DNA from: Pelagophyceae sp. CCMP2097
Lineage: Eukaryota > Sar > Pelagophyceae
DNA: 64,000 nt
NCBI GenBank assembly: GCA_026770575.1
Contig: MU657209.1
Location: 261,574-325,573, forward strand
Direction: 5' to 3'
Position numbers and translations under genes: made by a program
The notes under the pieces: model-generated
Told to the model about the DNA's origin: nothing
Seen by the model: the letters and a program-made list of their open reading frames with translations, nothing else
The model's database searches: none
In this document: piece by piece, positions 1-9,875 of the stretch
How the letters are laid out: each line of letters begins with the position of its first letter
How positions within the stretch are numbered: position 1 is the first letter of the stretch

Positions 1-376
1 AAGTCGTGACGCCACAAGTCCGAGTGGCATCGCGATCGCAGCCCATCAAACGGTCCGTCCCGGACAAAAATTACAACCAGCCCGTCCCGGACGGAGATTC
101 TAAACACCTTCCATCGCCCGTCGCGCCCTCCACGGGACCCCTCCGAACTGACTACCCTCGCCCACGACCGACCTACCCTCGCCCACGACCTCACCGAATC
201 CCTCTTATACACCAGCTCCGAAGCCCGGCGACCCCTATTAAATTTTGTATGAAATTTTCGTTCGGCGAGAAGGTAAAACGTGCTCAGCGCTCGTGTCTAG
301 ACGTCTTCTTGGCTGAGCCGCGTCCATCTTTGCCGAGGCCGCCCCGGCGCGTTTCGAGTCCCCGCGCCGCGCCACC
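1..376. other. upstream non-coding region
   Basis: This is the left window edge and the presumed 5' flank of the EFHC1-like gene. It is less GC-rich than the coding sequence that follows. A short direct repeat of the type CCTCGCCCACGACC occurs around 160-195. No ORF here has convincing protein character. It presumably holds the promoter and 5' UTR of the next gene, but I see no recognisable TATA box. Confidence 0.4.
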
Positions 377-3258
377 ATGCACTACGTCTTCGAGTCGACG
401 GGCCAGCACGTCGAAGTGCCGCTGCTGCCGGGGCTGACGCCCCGCGGCGACCAGTGGTACGCGCGCGCCAGCCGCGGCGGCTTCAACAAGGCGCAGGTCC
501 TGGAGCAGGAGTGGCAGCAAGCACCGCGGCGTCCTATTCCGTGCACCGAGTCGAGAGGCCCGCCGCGTCAAAGGGCATTGTTGCAAAGGCAAAAAGAAGT
601 GCCGCGTCGGTTGTGGCAAGGTCCTCGTGAAAATGCACACGAGGCACTTTGTCGAGTGCCCGTGCGGCGTGCGTCGAGCATCTGCATTCGACGCGCTCTC
701 GTCTATAGGACGGGCCGGCCGCGGACGTCTTCGGCGTACGGGTCGCCGCGCAAGCCGTCGCGCGAGGCGGCGCTCGAGGGCGCGGGCGCGCGGCCCACGG
801 CGGCGGCGGGGGACTTGGCGCTCTCGATGGGCGCGCGGCCCACGGCGGCGGCGGGGGACTTGGCGCTCTCGACGAGCCCGCGGCCGCCGTCGCAGGGCTC
901 GACGCGGTCGCGGGGGCGGCCGACGACTGCGACGCAGCACTACAACGCGCGCGTCGCGGCGGCCGCGGACGACAGTCCGCCCATGTCGGAGACGCGCGCG
1001 GCGTTTGGCGCGGACGCGGTGCGCGACGTCGAGCGGCCGGGCGTGCTGCGGTTTGCGGCGTACTTTACGCAAGCCGCGGTCTTTGCGGGCGGCGCCTCTG
1101 GTGCGCCGCCGCAGGTGCGGAAATGTTTCATTTTATACCACCTCGAGGACGACACCGTCGAGGTCGCCGAGGAGCGGTCCGTGAACTCGGGCATCGCCGG
1201 CGGCCGCTTCTACAACCGCGCGCCGCCGAGCCAAGCCGGCGGCGGCTGGCGCGCGGACCCGCCGGCGTCGCTCGGCTTCGGGCCGTCTGGGGGCGACGCG
1301 GCCGGGCCGGACCGCCTCGCCGTCGGCGGCGAGCTGCACTTTTTGGGCCAGCGCTTCCAGCTCGTCGACGCCGACGGCTTTACTCGCGACTGGTACGCGG
1401 CCGTGCTCGGCGTGCGGCAACCAGACGCCGTGGGCTGGCCCGCGGGCGCGCCGCAGGAGTACCACGCCGAGCACGCGACGGGCTTGAACGCGCGGCCCGG
1501 CCTCGCCAGCGGCCGCGCCACGGGCGCCTCGGTGCCGCGCAAGTCCGTCGACGTCGTCGCGAAAAAGTCGCAAATGTCAAAGGAGCGCCAGTTCTTCAGC
1601 CACGACGTCTCAGAGGTGCTCAAGTTCGAGGCCGCCTGGGACGACGAGGCGCCGGGGGGGCAGCGCCATCTTTTTACGCTGAGCTTTTTCTTGGCCGACA
1701 ACTGCGCCGAGATCACCATGGTCCCGCAGCCGGGCTACGACCCGTAAAGCGCCGCGTCCGGAAGACGCCGTGCGCCCGGAAGACGCCGTGCGCCGTGAGA
1801 GAAGGGTCGCCGAGACGAGGATGGAAACGCGACAATCCAGCAGAGTGACGCCTTTTCGGCCTTAGGTTCCGCCACCTGCTCGCGCGGCAGCCGCTGCCGC
1901 TGAACTGGGACGCGGCGCAGTTGGGCGCGGCGGCGCGCTTCGCCGCCGTCGACGACTTGGTGATTGGGATGGAGATTACGGTGTACAACAGAAAGCTCCG
2001 CCTCTTCGACTGCTCCGAGTTCACGCGGCAGTGGTACGTCAAGCACCTGCGCCTGGAGCAGCCGCCGCGGATCGAGCTCGACGCGAAGGGCGCGAATGCG
2101 TCGCCGCGCGGCGCGGCCTTCAGCACCAAGTCGCACGGAAAAAAGTCGTTGATCCACGGCTTTTATCGCCCAGAGGACGGCATCGACGACGGCGCGAGCG
2201 GCGGCTTCATCGTCGGCGAGGACGACGGCGGCGTCGCCGGCCGCCGCGCGGGCCAGCCAAGGGACCTGGCGCGCGAGGCGCGCGTCGCAAATAAACAGAT
2301 CCGCGTCCGCCTCGAGCTGTGCGACCGCGGCGGGTCGCCCAAGCTTTTAACGGCGCAGCACGGCGCGCAGTCGGTGCTGAACCCGCCCGAGCCGCCGCGC
2401 ACGTTCATTTTGACGTACCGCCTCGACGACGACTCGCTTGCCATTTACGAGGAGCACGTCCAAAACTCGGGCGTCCTCGGCGGCACGTTCCTGAAGCGCG
2501 GCCACTACAAGACGCTGCCCATGAACGGCGGCCCGCCGCGCAACTTTGTCCCCGCGGACTTTTTCACGGGCAACATCCTAGCGTTTTCCCAGCACAACCT
2601 CATGCGCGTCGTCGAGGTCGACGGAGCCTCGCTGAAGACCATGGCCGACTTCTCCAACGAGTTCCCCTTCTCCGACGCGCAAAAGGTGCTGCAAAAGGTC
2701 CTCGCCACCCTGCGCGCTTCGGCGCCTCTAAACCTGCGCGCCGCGCTCGGCAACGAAACAGCAAACGATTCCGTCTGCCCCGGCTGCATGCCCGAGGCGG
2801 CGTTCAAGGCTAGAATCGACCAGATCGGCGCGACGGCGGCGCTCAACGCGCAGGAGAAGATTACGCTGGCGACGACGTTCCGCGCGCCCGCCGCGGGCAC
2901 CGCCTTCTTCACCGACGTTAGACGCCTCTGCGACACGCTCGCCTTCCAGCACATTTCGACGACGATGCGCGCCGACTTTGGCGACGACGCCTCGCTCGAC
3001 GCCTCGCTCAGCGCGCAGCAGCCGGGGCCTGACCTCGTTGCGTTTTTGGCGCACGTGCCCGTGCTCCTGCGCAAGTCGCTCGAGGCGGCGGCGGGTCCGC
3101 GCGCATCGCTGGCGCCGCGCGAATTCGAGCGCGTCCTCGCCTCTGCGGGCGTCCAGCTCACGGCGGACCACGTGTCGTTGCTATCGCAGCGCTACGGCGA
3201 ACCCGTCCACTTCCAGAAACTCTGCGACGACGTCTACGCCTGCAACTTTTGCCAATAG
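377..3258 (+). CDS. EFHC1/Rib72-like axonemal protein with three DM10 domains
   Basis: Probable axonemal microtubule inner protein of the EFHC1/EFHC2/Rib72 family, which lines doublet A-tubules. Exons 377-1743 and 1866-3258 join in phase (GTAAAG donor, TTAG acceptor), giving about 919 aa. DM10 domain 1 carries the signature YHLEDDTVEV...NSGI (about 1128-1410). DM10 domain 2 spans the intron, from KFEAAWDD through LRLFDCSEFTRQWYV (about 1620-2050). DM10 domain 3 carries YRLDDDSLAIYEEHVQNSG (about 2400-2660). An EF-hand-like C-terminal region follows. The N-terminal part (about 530-860) is low-complexity and Arg-rich, and holds a 45-bp tandem duplication at about 787-872. The stretch 530-708 ends in CTATAG and may be an extra unspliced intron, so the N-terminal sequence is less certain than the rest. 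The start at 377 follows a Kozak-like GCCACC. Confidence 0.85.
787..872 (+). repeat. 45-bp in-frame tandem duplication
   Basis: Two nearly identical copies with a period of 45 bp encode about 15 residues twice (GARPTAAAGDLALS type) in the N-terminal linker of the EFHC1-like protein. The repeat keeps the frame. Confidence 0.8.
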
Positions 3259-4073
3259 ACCCGCCGGCCGCCGCGCGCCAAAGGTGGGGACCGCGCGCCA
3301 AAAGGGCGATGCAATCTTCCCTCCCCACGACCGCGATGATGCACCTCTAACGAGCTCCTCTCGCACAATGCGCGGAGCCGTTGTTGGACGGTCGCAGGTT
3401 GGTCCGCAGGGCCCGGCCCCATGCGGGAGGGATCCATCGAACGACCGCTCCGTCTCTTCGTTGTTCGTGATAAAGCTTCCGAGTTCGAGAGTGGAAGAAC
3501 TTCCACTCGAACCACTGGCAGTTGTTCCAAAAAGACCCGGAAAGGCTTTCATCAATCCTCTCTTAACCTAGACAGATTTCGAACTTGAGTCGACTGGTCT
3601 AAAGGGAGACAGATTTCCCGCCTTGAAGGCAGTTGGTCCCTGGGATTCCCTTTGGCGCGCCTGGCGGGCGCTGTGGGCGCTCGGCCGAGGCGCCACTGCG
3701 CGCGCTCATGGACCACCTCGGGCTCGACGCGCCGCAGCAAAGAGTTTGGTGCGCGCGCCCCTAAGTCGCGAGAGACTCTCTGCGGGAGTCTGCGTTTTTT
3801 TAAGCTCTTCAGAGTTCGGCTTCTGGTGGGCCAGCGTGTGGCCTGAGAGGCGATAAACCGAGTCCACCTAGGTCCTGGCCATTACCGCCTCTCAGGCCAC
3901 ACGCTGGGCGGGTCTGTGGCGCGCCAGACGCGGCAGACTCAAAAAAAACTGGAAAGCTCCCTAAGCCGAGGCGGTCGACCCATAAATACTTGAAATCCAT
4001 TTTATTGAGCACCCGAAGCTTAACGGATTCCCTAAAGCTTAAAACTTTAGCCCAGTGGTCGAAGACTCGGACC
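3259..4073. other. intergenic region with hairpin
   Basis: This 815-bp stretch lies between the EFHC1-like stop and the ankyrin gene start. Its base composition is more balanced than the coding regions. It contains no ORF with protein-like composition. The notable element is a perfect inverted repeat at 3831-3907, listed separately. The last 100 bp are AT-richer and probably contain the ankyrin gene promoter and 5' UTR. Confidence 0.5.
3831..3907. repeat. 22-bp perfect inverted repeat with 33-nt loop
   Basis: The left arm 3831-3852 (CCAGCGTGTGGCCTGAGAGG then CG) is exactly complementary to the right arm 3886-3907. The arms are separated by 33 nt. The transcript of either strand would form a 22-bp uninterrupted stem. 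It lies about 570 bp past the EFHC1-like stop codon and about 170 bp before the ankyrin gene. It could be a small-RNA precursor-like hairpin, a MITE remnant or a 3'-end signal; the sequence alone does not decide. Confidence 0.85.
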
Positions 4074-4869
4074 ATGTCGGGGGGCGGCCCGTCGCTTGTG
4101 GCGATGGAGGCTGCGCTGGAGCGTTCGAGGGTGATGGGCCGGTCGCTGCGGCAGAAGGTGGAACTGCACAAGGCCGAAGGGTGGCCGGACACGCAGTCCT
4201 ACCGCTCGCTCCTCGAGGCACTCAAGGTCTCCGACACCGAGCGGAAGGACCGCGAGGCCGAGCTGCAACGCGCGCGCGCCGCCCTGCGCGGCAGCCTCAT
4301 CGAGGCCTGCTTCTTGGGCGACTTGGCACGAGTGCAGAATTTGCTCCTCTCGGGCGCGGACGTCGAGGCGACCGACGCGACGGGCGCGACGCCGCTCTAC
4401 GCCGCCATGACGGGCGAGCAGTACGAAGTCGTCGTACAGCCCCGCGTCGGCGAGGTCGGCAACCTTTGGACCGCCGCGGGCAACCCCAAACCGCCGCGGG
4501 CACGGCGGCGGCCGCAAGAGGCGAAAGCGCGCGGGGAGAGACGCTCTTCGAGGCCGTCTGCGGACCGACGGCCGAACCGCCGTGCCCTACGACGTTTCAA
4601 ACGCTATCTTTCAAACGCTCCATCGCACGCCACGAACGCTCCAACCCGACTAGGTGGCGCTCATCGGCAGCGGCGTCGACGTGAACGCAGTCGCGCTCAA
4701 GAACGACGGGCGGCCGCTGACCATCGCGGTCCGCAACGCCGACTTACGCCTCGTGCGCACTTTAGTCGCCGCCGGCGCCGTCCCGAGGACGCCCGAGGAG
4801 GAGGACTTTGTGGAGGACGACTCGGTGCGAGTCGACATCCGCAAGCGCGCCGGCCTCTTACGCCGGTAA
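4074..4869 (+). CDS. small ankyrin-repeat protein
   Basis: Exons 4074-4433 and 4654-4869 (phase 0, GTACAG donor, CTAG acceptor, 220-bp intron) give about 191 aa. The N-terminal half is helical and charged (residues 1-75). At least two ankyrin repeats follow: one with LIEACFLGDLARVQNLLLSG then ADVEATDATGATPLYAA, and a second whose helix pair is split by the intron, EQYEVV joining VALIGSGVDVNAV. The intron position was chosen because it restores the ankyrin consensus across the junction. Ankyrin repeats mediate protein-protein binding; the partner is unknown. The last residues are acidic then basic. Function cannot be inferred further. Confidence 0.75.
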
Positions 4870-5228
4870 TAATCTACGCGCAAACGCACGCTTCAAACGA
4901 CCTCGAGCACGAGATTCCCTTTGGTCGCTTGACTCCCCGTGGCATCGGGGTCTTGAGGAGTCTCCTCACAGCGGTTCAAAAGCGTGCGGGCGGGGTCGAT
5001 GTGCACGTTCCAGGCTGGAGGACACACGATCATCTTTCAAGGCGTTGGATGCGTTGGATGCCGCGCCGAGTGTCCGAGTTTGCTGCACCAAGGTACCAAG
5101 GGCGCTTCTGGAACCTTCCGATCGCCAAACGTTTAGAACTCGCGGGCCGTCCAATTGGGGCCGTCACGGTCCCCGCACCTCTTCCTCGGCCGTCACGCCG
5201 CCTGGACCGCCCTTGCTCGGCGGAGTGT
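4870..5228. other. intergenic region
   Basis: This 359-bp gap separates two co-directional genes, ankyrin and TPR-methyltransferase. It is open in the frame of the downstream gene but lacks protein-like composition or a conserved domain. I treat it as 3' UTR plus promoter. Confidence 0.4.
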
Positions 5229-6794
5229 ATGCCGCGTTGGATTCTCTGGTGCGCGGCGGCGTGCGCCGCCCGCGCCGGCGCAACCGGGAGGCACGGGCCG
5301 CGTCTTGCAGCCGTCCCTCGCGGCGGCGCGGACCGCGAGGACGTATCTCGCGGCGGCGGCGCGGAATTTGAGGACCGCGAGGCGCGGATAACGGCTGCGG
5401 TGGCCAAGTGCCGAAGCGCGCTCTTGGAAACGCCGGCGAACCACGGTGCCTCTCGATGCCTCGTCGCGCTCCTCGACGCCGCCGGCCGGCACGACGAGGC
5501 GCTGGCCGTGCTCGAAGCGGCGGCGGCGCGCGGGTCCGTGGACCTCGCCGTCCGCGCGGCCGAGGTGACGGAGGAGCGCGGCGGCGACGCGTCGGGGCTA
5601 TGGCGCACGGCGCTGGCCCTCGACGCCGACGACGCGCGCGCCCTGCGCGGCCTCGTCGAGCATGACCTGCGGCGCGGCCGCTTCCGCGCCGCGCGCCGCG
5701 AGATCCGCCAGCGGCTGAAGCGAAAATGCGACGACGAGACGGCGCTCGAGCTCGCCGGCGTCGAGCGGCACGCGGCGGGCGACGCCGCCGGCGCGCGCCG
5801 CGCTTTAGTGCGCGCCGCGGAGCTGCGGCCGACGGCGGCGAGCCTGCGGAGAGCGGCTTCGGCTTGTGTCGGTGCGGCGGCGCATGACGAGGCCTTTACC
5901 CTCCTCACGGCGGCGCTGGACCTCGAGCCGTACAACGCCGACGTCCGCTCCGACCTGGCCGTCCTCGTCGAAAGGCGCGGCGACCGGCCCCTCGCCGAGT
6001 CGCTCTTACGTGGCGCCCTCGGTGCGCCCGCGTCGGCGCAGGCGCGGTGCCAACTGGCGCGCCTCGTCGGCGACGACGACGCGGACGCGCCCTGGCGGAG
6101 ACAGGGCCTCGACGCCGACTACGTCCGCGGGCTGTTTTCGCAGTACAGCAGGAAATTCGACGACAAGCTGCTCAACGACTTGGCGTACACCGGCCACGAG
6201 CTCGTCGCCGCAGCCCTCGCAGAGTCCATGCGATCCGAGGGGCCCACCGCGCCCGCCGTCGTCGACGCCGGCTGCGGCACGGGCCTCGTCGGCGCATGCC
6301 TCCGCCGCGGTGTAATGCGCGACGGTGGCGCTTTAATAGGAATCGACCTCTCGCCGGCCATGTGCGCCGCCGCGGCGAAGCGGACGCATGGGCGGCCGGC
6401 GAAACCGATCTACGATGCCGTCGTCTCGCGCGACTGCGCAGACTACCTATCCTCGCTCCCAAGACACTCGGTCGACGCGGTTACGGCGGCGGACGTGCTC
6501 ATCTACGTCGGGCGCTGCGACGCGCTCTTCGCCGCCGCCGCGCACGCGCTCCGGCCGGGCACCGGGCGCCTCGCGTTCACCGTCGAGGCGACGGAGACGC
6601 CGGGCTTCCGCCTCGGCGCCGGCGGGCGGTTTGTGCACTCTTCGGACTATATCCGCAGCGCCGCACAAGCGGCGGGGCTCCAAGTCGCCCTCGTCCGCGA
6701 GGACGCCGCGCTGCGCCTCCAGGGCGGCCAAGGCGTCAAGTGCCTCACGTTCGTCCTCCGCGCGGCCCCGCGAGATGCCATAATCGACACCTGA
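5229..6794 (+). CDS. TPR-repeat SAM-dependent methyltransferase (COG4976-like)
   Basis: Single-exon gene of 521 aa. The ATG at 5229 opens a short hydrophobic leader (MPRWILWCAAACAARAGA), suggesting secretory or plastid/ER targeting. Residues about 55-290 are helical repeats of TPR type (for example DEALAVLEAAAARGSVDLAV and DEAFTLLTAALDLEPYNADV). The C-terminal about 230 residues form a class I methyltransferase: motif I VVDAGCGTGLVG, the post-I acidic segment GIDLSPAMC, and the block AADVLIYVGRCDALF typical of predicted TPR-containing methyltransferases. The conserved lead-in YSRKFDDKLLNDLAYTGHEL is also present. The substrate is unknown. The ORF is open upstream of 5229 but loses protein character there, so the signal-peptide ATG was preferred. 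Confidence 0.8.
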   Translation: MPRWILWCAAACAARAGATGRHGPRLAAVPRGGADREDVSRGGGAEFEDREARITAAVAKCRSALLETPANHGASRCLVALLDAAGRHDEALAVLEAAAARGSVDLAVRAAEVTEERGGDASGLWRTALALDADDARALRGLVEHDLRRGRFRAARREIRQRLKRKCDDETALELAGVERHAAGDAAGARRALVRAAELRPTAASLRRAASACVGAAAHDEAFTLLTAALDLEPYNADVRSDLAVLVERRGDRPLAESLLRGALGAPASAQARCQLARLVGDDDADAPWRRQGLDADYVRGLFSQYSRKFDDKLLNDLAYTGHELVAAALAESMRSEGPTAPAVVDAGCGTGLVGACLRRGVMRDGGALIGIDLSPAMCAAAAKRTHGRPAKPIYDAVVSRDCADYLSSLPRHSVDAVTAADVLIYVGRCDALFAAAAHALRPGTGRLAFTVEATETPGFRLGAGGRFVHSSDYIRSAAQAAGLQVALVREDAALRLQGGQGVKCLTFVLRAAPRDAIIDT

Positions 6795-6826
6795 CTCCAG
6801 AGGTGGTGTGGGAGCACTGTTAATGG

Positions 6827-8635
6827 TTAATGGTTGCGCTTCTTCTTGCCGCGGCGCTCGCGGCCCTTCATGGCGTTTGGGTTCTTGCCGCCGAAGCCGA
6901 CCTTGAGCTCTGCGGGCGGCCGGGAGACGTTGATTGCCTCGAGGGTCTCGGACACTTCCGTCGCAAACGCAGACTTGCCAACCGTCTTGGCCTGCGAGGC
7001 GCGCGCGCGCGCGGCCTTCTGGCGCCAGATGCCCTGGAGGAGCTGGTCCTCGCGGAGGAGGAGCGGACCCTCGAAGCGCTTCTCCGTGCCCGGCTTTGGC
7101 AGCGCGAACTTGGTGCCGCGCAAGTCGTGCTTGCGCACCTTGCGGAGGAAGAGCTGCCTCTTTCCCGTGGCGGCGTCGACGCCGAAGCTGACGCGCCGCA
7201 TGGCGGCGGTGCCGCAGCGGCCGCAGAAGAGGCGGAGCGTGTCAGTTTCGACTGCGAAGCAAGCGTCGCACCTCAAGGCCCAGCGCTTGGTCCGGCGAAC
7301 AACCATGCCATCTAATGAGACTAAGCGAAGTCCAATCTGCAGGAGCACGTTCTGCATCGCAAAGTCCGCCGTCGCGCAGGAAGCGCCCTGGACGACGACG
7401 ATGGCCGCCTCTGCGTCGCCGTTGTCCAGAGGCGTAAACAGAGACCCGCTCGCTCTCGCGGATTCAAAGTTGTCGCCGCCGAGCCAGCCCACGCCGTCGT
7501 CGTCCTCCGCCGTGCCCACGGCGACGCCGCCGCCGCCGCTGCTCAGGATGCGCGACGATGTGGAGACGTAAGGTTTGCTCGCCGCCGCGTCCGGCTCCTC
7601 GTTCGAGTCACCATTCTTCGAGTCACCTGAGTCGTCGAATTCGCCCTCCTCGCCCTCGAATCCGTCCTCTTCGCCGCCCGGGAACGCCGGGATGGCCTCG
7701 CCCGGCTCCACAGTCGCCTCGTCGTCCTCCTCTTCGTCCTCGCCTTCCTCCTCAAGGATTTCAGCATGGTTGAAGAACTCGCTGTGCTCCGTCTCCTCGG
7801 CCTCGGGCGCCGCCTCGGGCGCGGGCTGCGGCCGCGGCGCGCGCTTGGCGGCGTCGGCCCACGACACGGCCGGCGGCAGCGGTGGCCCGGCCTCTGGCAG
7901 CGGCGCGCGCGGGCCCTCGGGCAGCGGCACGGCGCGGCGGCGCGTGTCCGTCGTCGGCCGGGGCTTGGGCGCCGTGGCCCGGGCCACGGGCCCGAAGGAG
8001 TCGGGGGCGGTGCGGAGGTGGCCCGATTCGCCGGCTTCCTCGACTTCGACCATGTAAGTCAGCGCCAGCACTTTGAGGTCCACAATGCTCAAAGCGCGCA
8101 GGTCGCCCGTCTTGCGCGCAAAGTCGACGACGAACTGCATCGCCGCATCCGACGGCTCGCGCGTCTTGAGCTCAAAGGGCAGCGCGTTGAGCGCCGCGCG
8201 CGACTGCGGGTCGCGGATCTCGGCCAAAACCTCCGGAACCGTGACAAACTCGCGTGCGATAGAGGCCAGCGTCGTGGCGCGGCCGCGGATTAAAGCATTG
8301 GCGTCGAGGACGAGGTGCGTCGCCTGCTCGCGTTTCTTGGGCGCGCGGCGGACCTTGGTCCGCGACTCGTCGAGCGACACCGTCTTCGACGTCGACACGG
8401 CCCTCGCCAGCGCCTCCAGGTCGGCGTCTAAAAGCTTCAGGAGCTTGGGGTACAGCGCGAGCTCCTCCAAGTCGACCCAGCCAAACTCGTCCTCGAGGCC
8501 TTTAAGGTGAGTGTCGCGGTGGTAATTTGAGTCACTAAAGTAATACTCCATCGTCTGCCGCGCCTCGGCCTCGGCGGCCTCGTCAATGACGGCCGGCGCC
8601 GCCACGGGCGCATCCGCGGCTCCCTCGGCCGCCAT
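6827..8635 (-). CDS. NOB1: NOB1 pre-rRNA endonuclease with N-terminal La-motif
   Basis: Single exon, 602 aa. Residues about 22-97 form a La-type winged helix (MEYYFSDSNYHRDTHLKG, then FGWVDLEELALYPKL). Residues about 107-210 are the NOB1 PIN domain: LVLDANALIRG with catalytic Asp near 111, VPEVLAEIRDPQSR, the conserved KTGDLRALSIVDLKVLALTY, then an acidic Pro-rich linker. The C-terminal part has the NOB1 core NVLLQIGL...LDGMVVRRTKRW, a zinc ribbon CDAC...CGRC near residue 450, and a basic tail ending GKKKRNH. NOB1 cleaves site D of 20S pre-rRNA in cytoplasmic pre-40S particles. A fused La motif is not part of the usual NOB1 architecture and could add RNA binding. The uninterrupted frame argues against an annotation join. 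The 3' ends of this gene and the TPR-methyltransferase converge with about 32 bp between stop codons. Confidence 0.92.
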   Translation of the reverse strand: MAAEGAADAPVAAPAVIDEAAEAEARQTMEYYFSDSNYHRDTHLKGLEDEFGWVDLEELALYPKLLKLLDADLEALARAVSTSKTVSLDESRTKVRRAPKKREQATHLVLDANALIRGRATTLASIAREFVTVPEVLAEIRDPQSRAALNALPFELKTREPSDAAMQFVVDFARKTGDLRALSIVDLKVLALTYMVEVEEAGESGHLRTAPDSFGPVARATAPKPRPTTDTRRRAVPLPEGPRAPLPEAGPPLPPAVSWADAAKRAPRPQPAPEAAPEAEETEHSEFFNHAEILEEEGEDEEEDDEATVEPGEAIPAFPGGEEDGFEGEEGEFDDSGDSKNGDSNEEPDAAASKPYVSTSSRILSSGGGGVAVGTAEDDDGVGWLGGDNFESARASGSLFTPLDNGDAEAAIVVVQGASCATADFAMQNVLLQIGLRLVSLDGMVVRRTKRWALRCDACFAVETDTLRLFCGRCGTAAMRRVSFGVDAATGKRQLFLRKVRKHDLRGTKFALPKPGTEKRFEGPLLLREDQLLQGIWRQKAARARASQAKTVGKSAFATEVSETLEAINVSRPPAELKVGFGGKNPNAMKGRERRGKKKRNH

Positions 8636-8950
8636 CGTCGGGCGCGCGGCACGGCCTTGGAAGAATCGGGCGATGTCGAACTCGGGGGTTTGGCGATCAC
8701 TGTGCTTTCGAGTTCAAGTTTTGTTCCGGCTCGCCGGGTTAGCCGGGTCACTGGGGCGGGTCCTCGTGGCCAGCGCCGCCGCGGAGCGTTCAGGGGGCTT
8801 GCGCAAGCCCGCGTCCCGCCGCGGGGTGCAACCGCTCCGAGATGCCACGGCACGGCGACCGTTTTTAAGTGGCGGGCTCTCGCTGGCCAGGCCCTCGAGG
8901 TCGCGCGCGCCGCAGAGCAGCAAGCGGAGGACCGCGCGTACGCCGGTCCC
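8636..8950. other. intergenic region between two minus-strand genes
   Basis: 315 bp between the RidA stop and the NOB1 start, both on the minus strand. No convincing ORF. It presumably contains the RidA 3' end and the NOB1 promoter. Confidence 0.4.
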
Positions 8951-9875
8951 TTAGGCCTTGATCTCGACGATGGCCTCGATCTCGACGGGCACGTTCAACG
9001 GCAGCGCGTTGGTGCCGACCGCCGAGCGCCTGCATGTCTTCGTCCGACGAGGTTCGGGGGCCTCTCGCAATCAAACGCGAGACGCGGCGAGGGTCGTCTG
9101 ACGCGTGCTTGCCGGCCTAAAGGGAGCAAGGCGTCAACGGGCGTCCTTTCGGCGTCTCGGTGAGTCCAACGGCGTCTCGGTGAGTCCATCGGCGTCTCGA
9201 TTCGTCGCCGCCGAATAGATGAACCCGTCGCGGCCGCGCACCTCTCCGAAGATCTTGAAGAGGAGGTCCGACGCGCCGTTGATGACCTATTGATATGAAT
9301 GCGCCGCCCGGACGCGCGGCTCGACGGCAACGCTTTGGGCGCGGGCGACGCACAGCCGGCTGCTGCGAGAAGCCGTCGACGCAGTTGACGAAGCCGACGA
9401 GCTTGTGGATCTTCACGATGTTGTCCAGATCGCCCACCTATCGGAAGGCCGGAGCATCAAACAAGCGTCTGACGACCGCGCGGAGCGTCGAACAAATACC
9501 TCGGCCTTGAGCGTGGCGCAGATGTTGAGCGCGACGAGCTGCGCAGCCGCGTTCGCCTCCTCGACCTGCGGCCGCCGTCGCGCGCGCGTATAGCGGTGGT
9601 CCTCCGCGCGTCGGGTGGGACGCGGCGGGTCTTACGGTGAGGTCCTGGCCGACCTTGCCCGTGACGAGCGGGCCGTCTGCGGGCTGCGGCAGGTGGCCGG
9701 CGAGGTAGAGGAGGTTGCCCTGGCGGCTCGTCAGCGCGTACGAGCCCTTGGGGGCGCCGACGGGCGGCAGCGTCAGGCCCGCGGCGGCGATGCGCGCCTC
9801 GACGTGCACGCCGCGCGTCAGGCGCGAAAAGGCCACCGCGCGCACATTCGCGCGGAGGAGCGTCTGCATGATCAT
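8951..9875 (-). CDS. RidA/YjgF/YER057c/UK114 family protein, six exons
   Basis: Reactive-intermediate deaminase family; RidA enzymes hydrolyse 2-aminoacrylate-type enamines and imines. Exons, 5' to 3' on the minus strand: 9875-9636, 9565-9500, 9437-9354, 9286-9242, 9116-9103 and 9029-8951. All junctions are GT-AG, the phases agree, and the total is 175 aa. The first exon begins MIMQTLLRANVRAVAFSRL, resembling a mitochondrial presequence. The core reads LLYLAGHLPQ, then AQLVALNICATLKAEVGDLD, then KLVGFVNCVDGF, then ASDLLFKIFGE, then AGKHARSAVG, then LPLNVPVEIEAIVEI, following the family from end to end including the conserved Arg of HARSAVG. The fifth exon is only 14 nt and supplies AGKHA; without it the family motif is lost. 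Met at 9869 is an alternative start. Confidence 0.9.

Noticed and set aside
284..1072. Long minus-strand Arg-rich ORF opposite the EFHC1-like exon
   Set aside because: Shadow of GC-rich coding DNA; extreme Arg/Pro composition, no motif.
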